Made by a program: the position numbers and the translations under genes | In this document: positions 44,434 through 53,864 of the stretch, one piece after another | Numbering within the stretch: position 1 is the stretch's first letter | Layout: every line of letters starts with the position of its first letter | Notes under the pieces: generated by a model | Told to the model about the DNA's origin: nothing | What the model saw: only the letters and a program-made list of their open reading frames with translations | Database searches by the model: none | DNA from: an uncultured Oscillospiraceae bacterium | GTDB lineage: Bacteria; Bacillota; Clostridia; Oscillospirales; Oscillospiraceae | Direction of reading: 5' to 3' | Length of the DNA stretch: 64,000 nucleotides | NCBI GenBank assembly: GCA_947587025.1 | Contig: CANPXW010000001.1 | Location: 33,846 to 97,845, forward strand

Positions 44434-46497
44434 GTGTCGTCAGTGGAGACAAAAGTGCATAGACGGCCGATCAGACACACGAGGAGAGCTGTTTTTTTGT
44501 TTCCCCTGGTGCTGCTGTACTATGAACTCACCTTCCGTATATTCACAGGCGCGGGCCTGTTCCGGCTGGATACGCTGCTGCTGCTGCCGCTGTGCTGCGC
44601 TTACGGCGGGATAGGCTATCTGCTGTGCACGATCAGCTCCGACCGGCGGGTGAATATGTGGCTGACGGTGGCGCTGCTATTTCTCACGGCGCTGCCCTTC
44701 GGCATAGAGGCCTTCCTGTACCGGGAGTTCGGCATTCTGTTCGACTTCGGCGCCGTATTCGCCGGGACCGGGGACGTGGTGACCAACTTTGGCGGCGAGA
44801 TCGTCCGGCTGGTGTTCAGCTTCAAGGGACTGCTGTGCATCGCGGCGTACCTGCTGCCTGCGGTGCTGTTCGCCCTGTTCGGCGCGGCGCCTGTGCGGAT
44901 AGACGGCCACGAGCGGGGCCTGACTGCAGCGCGGATAGCGGCGTTTTACCTCATCGCCTTCGCGCTCATCCGCGTGTCCCCCGGCCTGTACGACCTGTAC
45001 GGGGCGGATTACCGGTTCCAGGACTCGGTGGAGCGGTTCGGCCTGCTCACCGGCACGGGCCTGGAGGCGCGGGAACGGCTGCTGGGCCGGAACACGGCCT
45101 CCTTCGAGCAGGTGGACATACTCAGCCTGGCCGGCCAGACGGGTGAGCAGACCCCCGACCCGGACGCCGCGCCGGACCCGGACGCCACGCCCGATCCCAA
45201 TGCCACGGCGGACCCGGCCGCCACCCCGGTGGTGTACGAGCCCAACGTGCTGGAGCTGCACCTGAACGAGGAGACGCCGGACACCACCGATGTGTACCGC
45301 AGTCTGGACGCCTATGTGTCCGGGCTGACACCCTCCATGAAAAACGAGTACACGGGCATGTTCGCGGGCAAGAACCTCATTATGATCACCGCCGAGGCCT
45401 TCACCAAGGAGGTCATCGACCCGGAGCTGACGCCCACCCTGTACCGGATGTACTCCAAGGGCGTGCACTTCGACGACTACTACCAGTTCGCCGGTGCGGG
45501 CACCACCGGCGGGGAGTACCAGCATATCTTCGGCCTGCTACCCAGCAACAGCGTGGACTCCATGATGGACATGACCAGCCACCGGGTGCTGCTGAATCTG
45601 CCCACCGAGCTGTATGCCAGGGGCTATTACGGCGTGGCCTACCACAACGGCACCTACGATTACTATGACCGGGACGTGACCCACAACCGGCTGGGCTTCT
45701 CCGACGGCTTCTACGGCTTCGGCAACGGCCTGGAGGACATCATGCAGACCGATTGGGACAGCAGCGACGAGGATCTGTTCAAGGCGACCGTGCCCCTGTA
45801 CATCAACAACCGGCCCTTCGTCAGCTACTACATGACCATCAGCGCCCACACCCCCTACGGCTTTGACGAGAACTACTGGGCGGCCGAGAACAGGGACCGG
45901 GTGGAGCAGCTGCCCTATTCGGACCTGGTGAAGGGCTATATCGCCTCCAACCTGGAGCTGGAGGACGCCATGACCTACCTGATCGAGACGTTGGAGGAGG
46001 AGGGCATCGCTGACGACACGGTCATATGCCTCACCCCCGACCACTACCCCTACGGCCTGGCGGACGGCGACGACATGAGCTATGTGGAGGAGCTGTTCGG
46101 CATGGATGAGATAGAGACGGCTTTCGACCGGGACCACAACTGCTGGCTGCTGTGGTCCGGCTGCCTGGAGGACCGGGAGCCCATCGTGGTGGACGAGCCC
46201 ACCTCCAGCCTGGACATCCTGCCCACGATGCTGAACCTGTTCGGCATCGACTTCGACTCCCGGCTGTTCCCCGGACGGGACGTGTTCTCCGACGCGCCGG
46301 CGATGGCGTTCTGCGCCCCCGGGACCTGGAAGACGGAGTACGGCACCTGTGTGAACGGCGAGTTCGAGCCCAGCGACCCCACGGTGGAGCTGCCCGACGA
46401 CTATGTGGACAACATGACGACGGTGGCCCGCAACAAGGTCAACTACTGCCGGAGCGTGCTGGACAACGACTACTTCACCTATCTGCTGTGGCGGTGA
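44434..46497 (+). CDS. LTA synthase family (alkaline-phosphatase-like sulfatase superfamily) membrane protein
   Basis: N-terminal TM bundle; NLIMITAEAFTKEVIDPELTPTLYRMYSKGVHFDDYYQFAGAGTTGGEYQ; DPDATPDPNATADPAATP linker. Confidence 0.92.
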   Translation: MSSVETKVHRRPIRHTRRAVFLFPLVLLYYELTFRIFTGAGLFRLDTLLLLPLCCAYGGIGYLLCTISSDRRVNMWLTVALLFLTALPFGIEAFLYREFGILFDFGAVFAGTGDVVTNFGGEIVRLVFSFKGLLCIAAYLLPAVLFALFGAAPVRIDGHERGLTAARIAAFYLIAFALIRVSPGLYDLYGADYRFQDSVERFGLLTGTGLEARERLLGRNTASFEQVDILSLAGQTGEQTPDPDAAPDPDATPDPNATADPAATPVVYEPNVLELHLNEETPDTTDVYRSLDAYVSGLTPSMKNEYTGMFAGKNLIMITAEAFTKEVIDPELTPTLYRMYSKGVHFDDYYQFAGAGTTGGEYQHIFGLLPSNSVDSMMDMTSHRVLLNLPTELYARGYYGVAYHNGTYDYYDRDVTHNRLGFSDGFYGFGNGLEDIMQTDWDSSDEDLFKATVPLYINNRPFVSYYMTISAHTPYGFDENYWAAENRDRVEQLPYSDLVKGYIASNLELEDAMTYLIETLEEEGIADDTVICLTPDHYPYGLADGDDMSYVEELFGMDEIETAFDRDHNCWLLWSGCLEDREPIVVDEPTSSLDILPTMLNLFGIDFDSRLFPGRDVFSDAPAMAFCAPGTWKTEYGTCVNGEFEPSDPTVELPDDYVDNMTTVARNKVNYCRSVLDNDYFTYLLWR

Positions 46498-46510
46498 GAT
46501 CAAATATGGA

Positions 46511-46543
46511 CAGAGCCCGGGACCTGACGGCCCCGGGCTCTTG
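46511..46543. terminator. Hairpin between convergent LTA-synthase-like gene and sigE
   Basis: agagcccggg...ccccgggctct. Confidence 0.6.
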
Positions 46544-47248
46544 CTACAGCTGGCGTATCAGCTCCCGGCGCAGCCGGAGGATGATGCGCTTTTCCAGGCG
46601 GCTGATGTAGCTCTGGGATATGCCCAGCAGCTCCGCCACCTCCTTTTGGGTCAGCTCCTCGTAGCCCTCCAGGCCGAAGCGCATGAGGATGATGGACCGC
46701 TCCCGCTCGTCCAGCCGGTCCACCGCCTGCATGAGCAGCTGCCGCTCCACGTCGTCCTCCAGCGGCTTGCTCACCTCCTCGCCGTCGGTGCCCAGCACGT
46801 CGCTGAGCAGCAGCTCGTTGCCGTCCCAGTCGGTGTTCAGCGGCTCGTCGATGGACACCTCCGCCCGGTGGGCGCTGCGCTTGCGCAGGTACATGAGGAT
46901 CTCGTTCTCGATGCACCGGGAGGCGTAGGTGGCCAGCTTGATGCGCTTGTCGGGATTGAAGGTGCCGATGGCCTTGATGAGCCCTATGGTGCCGATGGAG
47001 ATCAGGTCCTCGATGTTCACGCCGGTGTTCTCGAACCGGCGGGCGATGTAAACCACCAGGCGCAGATTGTGCTCGATCAGGCTCTGGCGGGCCTCGTGGT
47101 CGCCCTGCACCAGGGCGGCGATGGCGGCCTGCTCCTCGTCCTTCTCCAGCGGGGGAGGCAGTATGTCGCTGCCGCCGATGTAAAAGATGCGGTCGTTTGG
47201 CCGCAGGCGCAGCTGCAGCTGCATGAGCAGCAGTCTCAGTTTGTTCAT
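46544..47248 (-). CDS. sigE: Sporulation sigma factor E
   Basis: [20 protein letters not shown]...[67 protein letters not shown]. Confidence 0.97.
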   Translation of the reverse strand: MNKLRLLLMQLQLRLRPNDRIFYIGGSDILPPPLEKDEEQAAIAALVQGDHEARQSLIEHNLRLVVYIARRFENTGVNIEDLISIGTIGLIKAIGTFNPDKRIKLATYASRCIENEILMYLRKRSAHRAEVSIDEPLNTDWDGNELLLSDVLGTDGEEVSKPLEDDVERQLLMQAVDRLDERERSIILMRFGLEGYEELTQKEVAELLGISQSYISRLEKRIILRLRRELIRQL

Positions 47249-47270
47249 ACGCACGCTCCTTTCCAGCGGT

Positions 47271-48071
47271 TCAAAGCACGGCGTCATAGGTCCCGTCCGT
47301 GCCGATGGGAGCCGGGGCGACGGCGGCCACAAGGTCTCTGCGCTCCCGGCCGTCCACGGTCACCCGGTCCGGCCGGAAGACCGGCAGCAGCCGGCCGCCG
47401 CCGTCCAGCCCGGCGTAGGGCAGCAGATACATGCCCCGGATGCGCAGCACCGCTTCCGCCGGCGGGCCCCGCAGCAGCGCCGCGTCGCCGGCGTCGAACA
47501 GCGGTCCCACCGCGTCCGCCCCCGCCACCAGCGCCGCGCAGCCGGTGGCCGGGTCGATGAGGCCGTTGCCCGTGTCCTCCAGGGCCCGCAGAGCCACCGT
47601 CCTGCCGCCCCGTTCCACGGTCACCTCCAGGACGCGCCGCCGGGCCTTTTTCACGCCGCCCCGGTACAGGACGCTCACCGCCGCCCAGCACAGGGCGAAG
47701 GCCAGTATCAGCACCCGCATGTCCAGGCGCAGGAGCGCGCCGCCGCCCCGCAGCAGCGCCGCAGCGTACACCGCCCCGCCGAACAGCGCGGATACGGCCA
47801 GAAACGAGACAAAGCACCGCAGCAGATGCCGCTCCCCGCCGAAGGCCGCCAGCACCATGGCCCCCGCCAGCACCAGGCGCATCGCGCCCGCCCGCAGCCA
47901 GCCCATGCCCGGCAGCAGACTCAGCGCGCTCCATGCCGCCCCCAGCGCCGCCCCGGCCAGAAATCGGCCCCGGCGGTAGGGCAGCGCGCACACCTTGGCC
48001 GTGCCCAGCAGCAGAAAATAGTCCGCCAGCAGCTCCAGGACCAGCAGCTCATCCAGATAGACCGTTCTCAT
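47271..48071 (-). CDS. spoIIGA: Sigma-E processing peptidase SpoIIGA
   Basis: [28 protein letters not shown]; catalytic [15 protein letters not shown]; directly upstream of sigE. Confidence 0.93.
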   Translation of the reverse strand: MRTVYLDELLVLELLADYFLLLGTAKVCALPYRRGRFLAGAALGAAWSALSLLPGMGWLRAGAMRLVLAGAMVLAAFGGERHLLRCFVSFLAVSALFGGAVYAAALLRGGGALLRLDMRVLILAFALCWAAVSVLYRGGVKKARRRVLEVTVERGGRTVALRALEDTGNGLIDPATGCAALVAGADAVGPLFDAGDAALLRGPPAEAVLRIRGMYLLPYAGLDGGGRLLPVFRPDRVTVDGRERRDLVAAVAPAPIGTDGTYDAVL

Positions 48072-48167
48072 GTGCCGATTGTAGCCGTCCGGATGTGCGA
48101 AGCAGGTTGAAATCGGCGGGCAGTCGTGGTAAAATTTTAGAGCGGGTGCGGAAGGGCGCGATTGTGG

Positions 48168-48196
48168 TTGAAAATGTAACCTTTCCCCCGTACAAT
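48168..48196 (+). promoter_or_regulatory. Promoter for pyrH-frr-uppS cluster
   Basis: TTGAAA-17 bp-TACAAT. Confidence 0.75.
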
Positions 48197-48226
48197 AGAG
48201 CAAAAAGGAAGAGAGGACATACAAGG

Positions 48227-48940
48227 ATGGAAAAGCCTGTCTACCGCCGCGTGCTTTTGAAGCTGAGCGGCGAGGCCCTGGGCGGCGAGAGCGGCCGGGG
48301 GCTGGATTTCGCCGTGATGCGCGGCGTGGCCCTGGCGGTGAAGCAGTGCGCGGCGCTGGGCGTGCAGATAGGCCTGGTCACCGGCGGCGGCAACTACTGG
48401 CGGGGCGCCAAGGACGGCGGCGGGAAGATGGAGCGCTCCCGGGCCGACCAGATGGGCATGCTGGCCACGGTGATGAACAGTCTGGCCCTGTCCGAGGTGC
48501 TGGAGCAGCAGGGCGTTCCCGCCCGCGTCATGTCCATGCTGGACATGCCCCGCGTGGCGGAGAGCTACTCCTACGGCCGGGCCATGCATCACCTGGAAAA
48601 GGGCAGAGTGGTGCTGTTCGCCGCCGGCAGCGGCAACCCCTATTTCTCCACCGACTCCGCCGCAGCGCTGAAGGCCGCCGAGATCGGCGCGGATGCGCTT
48701 TTGATGGCCAAGAACATCGACGGTGTGTATACCGCCGACCCGAAGAAGGACCCTGCCGCCGTGCGCCTGGACCGCGTCGGCTACGGCGAGATACTGGCCA
48801 AGGACCTGAAGGTCATCGACTCGGCCGCCACCAGCCTTCTGCGGGACAACGCCATCCCCACCCTGATCTTCGCCCTGGACCCGCCGGAGAACATCGTCCG
48901 GGCCGTCTGCGGGGAGAAGATAGGCACCATCGTGGATTGA
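48227..48940 (+). CDS. pyrH: UMP kinase
   Basis: YRRVLLKLSGEALGGESGRGLDF...VTGGGNYWRG...DNAIPTLIFALDPPENIVRAVCGEKIGTIVD. Confidence 0.97.
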   Translation: MEKPVYRRVLLKLSGEALGGESGRGLDFAVMRGVALAVKQCAALGVQIGLVTGGGNYWRGAKDGGGKMERSRADQMGMLATVMNSLALSEVLEQQGVPARVMSMLDMPRVAESYSYGRAMHHLEKGRVVLFAAGSGNPYFSTDSAAALKAAEIGADALLMAKNIDGVYTADPKKDPAAVRLDRVGYGEILAKDLKVIDSAATSLLRDNAIPTLIFALDPPENIVRAVCGEKIGTIVD

Positions 48941-48964
48941 TTTACTTGAGAGATTTACTTGAGA
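48939..48964. repeat. Perfect 13-bp tandem duplication
   Basis: gatttacttgaga gatttacttgaga between pyrH and frr. Confidence 0.9.
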
Positions 48965-48991
48965 ATACAATGATCGAAGGAGGACCTGACC

Positions 48992-49543
48992 ATGTCTGAG
49001 CTGAAAGAGTTTGAGGCGAAAATGAAGAAGGCCAAGGAGTTCCTGTCCGGGCAGTTCGATTCCGTCCGGGCCGGCCGGGCCAACGCGGCGGTGCTCAACG
49101 GCATCACCGTGGACTACTACGGCACCGCCACCCCCATCAACCAGGTGGCCGCCATCTCCGTGCCCGATCCCCGCACCCTGGTCATCACCCCCTGGGACGG
49201 GAGCGTGCTGAAGGGCATCGAGAAGGCCATCCAGGCGTCCGAGCTGGGCATCAACCCCCAGAACGACGGCCGGGTCATCCGCCTGGTGTTCCCCCAACTG
49301 ACCGAGGAGCGGCGCAAGGAGCTGGCCAAGCAGGTGCGCAAGTACGGCGAGGAGGCCAAGGTGGCCGTGCGCAACATCCGCCGGGACGCCATGGACAAGA
49401 TCAAGAAGCAGCAGAAGGCGGGGGACATCACCGAGGACGACCAGAAGGACCTGGAGAAGGAGCTGCAGAAGCTGACCGACGACAACATCAAGGACATCGA
49501 CAAACTCACCGAAGCCAAGGAGAAAGAGCTGTTCGCCATATGA
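48992..49543 (+). CDS. frr: Ribosome recycling factor
   Basis: FDSVRAGRANAAVLNGITVDYYGTATPINQVAAISVPDPRTLVITPWD. Confidence 0.97.
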   Translation: MSELKEFEAKMKKAKEFLSGQFDSVRAGRANAAVLNGITVDYYGTATPINQVAAISVPDPRTLVITPWDGSVLKGIEKAIQASELGINPQNDGRVIRLVFPQLTEERRKELAKQVRKYGEEAKVAVRNIRRDAMDKIKKQQKAGDITEDDQKDLEKELQKLTDDNIKDIDKLTEAKEKELFAI

Positions 49544-50475
49544 GCGCCGAGACCAAGAGCGGATTGGCGGGAGAGCCCTCTGGGCTCCCCCGCCATGAGC
49601 ATGTCAAAGAGACCCGGAACGCCGGTCAGGCAGGGGGAAGCTCGAGGGGGGCGGGAGCCCCGCCTCGAATGGGACCTGACGCCCCGCGCCTGCGCGGCGA
49701 GCGAAGCGAGGACTTTTGCGGAGCAAAAGTATCGGCGTCATTATCGGGAGAGCCCTCTGGGCTCCCCCGCCATGAGCATGTCAAAGAAGAGAAAACTCTT
49801 CCCCGCCATATCGCCGTCATCATGGACGGCAACGGCCGCTGGGCCAAAAAGCGGGGCCTGCCCCGCACCGCCGGCCACAGCGCCGGCGCCGACGCCTTCC
49901 GGAAGATCGCCCGCTACAGCCACAAGCTGGGGGTGCAGTACCTGACGGTGTACGCCTTCTCCACGGAGAACTGGAAGCGCCCGGCAGACGAGGTGGCGGG
50001 CATCATGGCCCTGCTGGAGAAGTATCTTCTCCAGGCTCTGCGGGACCTGGAGAAGGAGAAGATACGCATCTGCATCTTCGGGGACCTGGCGCCGTTCACC
50101 CCCCGGCTGCAGACCCTGTGCCGGGAGTGTATGGAGCGCTCGAGTATCTACACCGGCGGGCAGGTGAACATCTGCCTCAATTACGGCGGCCGGGACGAGA
50201 TCGTCCGGGCGGCGCAAAAATGGGCGGCGGAGGGCTGTCCGGCGCTTTCTGAGGAGCGCTTCGGCAGCTATATGTGGGGCGGGTCCATCCCGGACCCGGA
50301 CCTGCTCATCCGGCCGGGCGGAGAGATGCGCATCTCCAACTTCCTGCTGTGGGAGTGCGCCTACTCGGAGTTCTATTTCACCGACGTGCTGTGGCCGGAC
50401 TTCGACGAGGCGGAGCTGGACAAGGCCATCGAGGCGTTCCGGCACCGTCAGCGCCGGTATGGCGATGTGGGGTAA
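49540..50475 (+). CDS. uppS: Isoprenyl transferase (undecaprenyl diphosphate synthase) with unusual N-terminal extension
   Basis: LPRHIAVIMDGNGRWAKKRGLPRTAGHSAG...YAFSTENWKRPADEV...PDLLIRPGGEMRISNFLLWECAYSEFYFTDVLWPDF. Confidence 0.93.
   Translation: MSAETKSGLAGEPSGLPRHEHVKETRNAGQAGGSSRGAGAPPRMGPDAPRLRGERSEDFCGAKVSASLSGEPSGLPRHEHVKEEKTLPRHIAVIMDGNGRWAKKRGLPRTAGHSAGADAFRKIARYSHKLGVQYLTVYAFSTENWKRPADEVAGIMALLEKYLLQALRDLEKEKIRICIFGDLAPFTPRLQTLCRECMERSSIYTGGQVNICLNYGGRDEIVRAAQKWAAEGCPALSEERFGSYMWGGSIPDPDLLIRPGGEMRISNFLLWECAYSEFYFTDVLWPDFDEAELDKAIEAFRHRQRRYGDVG
49568..49610 (+). repeat. 43-bp direct repeat, copy A
   Basis: cgggagagccctctgggctcccccgccatgagcatgtcaaaga, identical to 49745-49787. 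Confidence 0.95.
49745..49787 (+). repeat. 43-bp direct repeat, copy B
   Basis: Identical to copy A, offset 177 bp (59 codons). Confidence 0.95.
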
Positions 50476-50487
50476 GAGGGCAGAGAC

Positions 50488-51621
50488 ATGATCCATTCTA
50501 TTTCCGTTTTGGGCTCCACCGGGTCCATCGGCCGGCAGAGCCTGGCGGCAGCGGAGCGGCTGGGCATCCGGGTGGAGGCCCTGACCGCCCAGCGGAGCAT
50601 AGGCCTGCTGGAGGAGCAGATACGCGCCTTCCGGCCCTCCTACGCGGCGGTATACGACCCCAAGGCCGCGTCGGAGCTGCGCGTGGCCGTGGCGGACCTG
50701 GACGTGGAGATCGGCGAGGGTCTGGAGGGGCTGCGCCGGGCGGCCACCGTGGACTGCCAGGGCGTGGTGACGGCGGTGTCCGGCTCCGTGGGCCTGCGGC
50801 CCACGCTGGACGCCATCGCCGCGAAAAAGCGCATCTGCCTGGCCAACAAGGAGACGCTGGTATGCGCCGGGTCCATCGTGATGGCGGCGGCGCGGGAGCA
50901 GGGGGCCGAGATCGTGCCCGTGGACTCGGAGCACTCGGCCATCTTCCAGTGCCTGGAGGGCCGGCGTGACCAGCTGCATAAAATACTTCTCACCGGTTCC
51001 GGCGGCCCCTTCCGGGGCTGGACCAGGGAGCAGACGGCCTCCGTCACCCCGGAGCAGGCGGTGCGCCACCCCAACTGGCACATGGGGGCCAAAATATCCG
51101 TGGACAGCGCCACCATGATGAACAAGGGCCTGGAGTTCATCGAGGCCATGCATCTTTTCGGCGTCACGCCCGACGACATCCAGGTGGTGGTCCACCCCCA
51201 GAGCGTCATCCACTCCATGGTGGAGCTCATAGACGGCACGGTGCTGGCCCAGATGGCGGTGCCGGACATGGGACTGCCCATCCAGTACGCCATGACCTGG
51301 CCGGACCGGGCCCCGTCCCCCTATGAGCGGCTGGACTTCTGGCACATGCATGACATGACCTTTGAGCCGCCGGACCTGGCCAAGACCCCCTGTCTGGCCC
51401 TGGCCATGGACTGCGCCCGGCAGGGCGGTATCGCCCCGGCGGTGATGAGCGCGGCCAACGAGGCGGCCGTGGCCCTGTTTCTGGCTGGAAAGATCGGGTA
51501 TAATGACATCTATGACCGGGTGGCGGATGCGGTAGCGCGCATGCCGGACATGCCGGACCCCACCCTGGACGACATCCTGGCCGCCGACGCCCAGGCCCGG
51601 CGGCTGGTGAACGGCCGATAA
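50488..51621 (+). CDS. dxr: 1-deoxy-D-xylulose-5-phosphate reductoisomerase
   Basis: ISVLGSTGSIGRQSLAAAERLGI...LANKETLVCAGSIVM...DSEHSAIFQCLEG...VHPQSVIHSMVELIDGTVLAQM. Confidence 0.97.
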   Translation: MIHSISVLGSTGSIGRQSLAAAERLGIRVEALTAQRSIGLLEEQIRAFRPSYAAVYDPKAASELRVAVADLDVEIGEGLEGLRRAATVDCQGVVTAVSGSVGLRPTLDAIAAKKRICLANKETLVCAGSIVMAAAREQGAEIVPVDSEHSAIFQCLEGRRDQLHKILLTGSGGPFRGWTREQTASVTPEQAVRHPNWHMGAKISVDSATMMNKGLEFIEAMHLFGVTPDDIQVVVHPQSVIHSMVELIDGTVLAQMAVPDMGLPIQYAMTWPDRAPSPYERLDFWHMHDMTFEPPDLAKTPCLALAMDCARQGGIAPAVMSAANEAAVALFLAGKIGYNDIYDRVADAVARMPDMPDPTLDDILAADAQARRLVNGR

Positions 51622-51673
51622 TTCCCGGCCGGGCGGCATACACTGTTTCAGGCATTTTCAAGAAGGTGATCTT

Positions 51674-52753
51674 TTGAGCACAGCGCTGTATATCCTGCTG
51701 GCCATACTGATCTTCGGCGTGCTGATCGCCATCCACGAGCTGGGCCATTTTCTCACGGCCCGGCTGTGCGGGGTGCGGGTGCTGGAGTTCTCCCTGGGCA
51801 TGGGCCCGGCCATTTGGAAGCGCGAGACGCGCAGCGGCACCCAGCTGAGCCTGCGTGCCCTGCCCATCGGCGGGTTCTGCGCCATGGAGGGGGAGGAGGG
51901 CGAATCGGACGACCCGGCGGCCTTCTCCAACGCCGCAGCGTGGAAGAAGCTGATCATCCTGGCGGCGGGGTCCTTCATGAACTTCCTGCTGGGGCTGGCG
52001 CTGGTGATCGTGTGCTTCTCCCAGGTGACGGCCATCACCACCCCCACCATCACCGGGTTCATGGACGGCTGCCCCTACCAGGGGGAGGACGGGCTGATGC
52101 TGGGGGACCGGTTCTACCGCATCAACGGCGAGCGCATCTACTTCTCCGACGACGTGGGCACCTACCTGGCCCGCAGCGGGAAGGATACCGCCGACATCGT
52201 GCTCATCCGGGACGGACACAAGGTCCGGCTGGAGGACTACCCCATAGTGCCCCGGGAGTATATCGACGAGCAGACGGGCCAGCCGGTGATGAAGTACGGG
52301 CTGTACTTCGCAGACAAGGAGACGGGCTTCGGCGCGCAGATGAAGTACGCCTGGTACACGGCCCTGGACTTCGTGCGCATGGTGCGGCTGGGCCTGGCGG
52401 ACCTTATCACCGGCGCGGTGGGCGTCAAGCAGATGACCGGCGTGGTTGGCATCGTGGACATGATGGCCGAGGTGGGCACCAGCTCGCCCACGGTATACGA
52501 CGGGCTGCTCAATATCGCCTATCTTGCGGCATTCATCGCGGTGAACCTGGCGGTGATGAACCTGCTGCCCCTGCCGGCGCTGGACGGCGGACGGATATTC
52601 TTCCTGCTGGTGACGACCATCGCCCAGCGGGTCTTCCGCCGGCGCATCGACCCCAAGTACGAGGGCTATGTGAACACCGCCGGGCTGGTGGCGCTGATGG
52701 CGCTGATGGTGTACGTGATGTTCAACGACGTGGCGAGGATCATAACGGGATGA
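51674..52753 (+). CDS. rseP: RIP metalloprotease RseP (site-2 protease)
   Basis: ILIFGVLIAIHELGHFLTARLCGVRVLEFSLGMGPAIW; NLLPLPALDGGRIFFLL. Confidence 0.96.
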   Translation: MSTALYILLAILIFGVLIAIHELGHFLTARLCGVRVLEFSLGMGPAIWKRETRSGTQLSLRALPIGGFCAMEGEEGESDDPAAFSNAAAWKKLIILAAGSFMNFLLGLALVIVCFSQVTAITTPTITGFMDGCPYQGEDGLMLGDRFYRINGERIYFSDDVGTYLARSGKDTADIVLIRDGHKVRLEDYPIVPREYIDEQTGQPVMKYGLYFADKETGFGAQMKYAWYTALDFVRMVRLGLADLITGAVGVKQMTGVVGIVDMMAEVGTSSPTVYDGLLNIAYLAAFIAVNLAVMNLLPLPALDGGRIFFLLVTTIAQRVFRRRIDPKYEGYVNTAGLVALMALMVYVMFNDVARIITG

Positions 52754-53808
52754 AGAGAGACGACACGAGACAGATATATGTGGGCGGCGTGGCCGTGGGC
52801 GGAGGCGCTCCGGTGACGGTCCAGTCCATGTGCAATACGAAGACCCAGGACGTGCAGGCCACTCTGGCCCAGATGCGCCAGCTGCGGGCCGCCGGGTGCG
52901 ACATCATCCGGGTGGCGGTGCCCAACGAGGACGCCGCCGAGGCCCTGCCGGCCATCATGGCCCAGGCGCCCATGCCGGTGGTGGCGGACATCCACTTCGA
53001 CCACCGGCTGGCCATCGCGGCGGCCGAAGCCGGCGTGAGCGCGGTGCGCATAAACCCCGGCAACATCGGCTCTAAGGACCGGGTGCGCGCCGTGGCGGAC
53101 GCCTGCCGCGACCGGGGCATACCCATCCGTGTGGGCGTGAACACCGGCTCGCTGGAGAAGGCCCTGCTGGCCAAGTACGGCGGCCCCACCGCCGAAGCGC
53201 TGGTGGAGAGCGCCGAGGGGGAGCTGGAGGCGCTGTACGCCGTGGGCTTCCGGGACGCGGCCCTGTCGGTGAAGGCGTCGGACGTGGAGCTGACCGTGGC
53301 GGCCTACCGGCTGGCGGCGGAGCGGTTCGACTGCCCGCTGCACGTGGGGGTCACGGAGGCCGGCACCAGCTACGGCGGGCTCGTCAACTCCGCTGTGGGC
53401 ATCGGCACCCTTCTCATAGAGGGCATCGGCGACACCATCCGGGTGAGCCTGACGGCGGACCCGGCGGAGGAGATCAGGGCCGGCCTGGCCATACTGCGGG
53501 CCTGCGGGCTGCGCAAGGGGGGCGTGCGGTTCGTCTCCTGCCCCACCTGCGGCCGGACGCGCATCGACCTCATCGGCCTGGCAAAGCGGGTGGAGGCGGC
53601 CGTCTCCGGCCTGGACCGGGACATCACCGTGGCGGTGATGGGCTGCGAGGTCAACGGCCCCGGCGAGGCCCGGGAGGCGGACTACGGCATCGCCGGCGGT
53701 CCCGGCTTCGGCAGCCTGTTCGTCAAGGGCCGGGTGGTCAAGACGAAGGTGCCGGAGGATAAGCTGCTGGACGAGCTGCTGCAGCTCATCCAGCAGGGAG
53801 AAATATAG
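52750..53808 (+). CDS. ispG: (E)-4-hydroxy-3-methylbut-2-enyl-diphosphate synthase
   Basis: PVTVQSMCNTKTQD...RINPGNIGS...VSCPTCGRTRIDL...VMGCEVNGPGEAREADYGIAGG. Confidence 0.97.
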   Translation: MKRDDTRQIYVGGVAVGGGAPVTVQSMCNTKTQDVQATLAQMRQLRAAGCDIIRVAVPNEDAAEALPAIMAQAPMPVVADIHFDHRLAIAAAEAGVSAVRINPGNIGSKDRVRAVADACRDRGIPIRVGVNTGSLEKALLAKYGGPTAEALVESAEGELEALYAVGFRDAALSVKASDVELTVAAYRLAAERFDCPLHVGVTEAGTSYGGLVNSAVGIGTLLIEGIGDTIRVSLTADPAEEIRAGLAILRACGLRKGGVRFVSCPTCGRTRIDLIGLAKRVEAAVSGLDRDITVAVMGCEVNGPGEAREADYGIAGGPGFGSLFVKGRVVKTKVPEDKLLDELLQLIQQGEI

Positions 53809-53864
53809 GACACAGCATGTGCTAGACTCTGGGAAAAGGAGTTTGGCATAAGGAGTACATAGCG

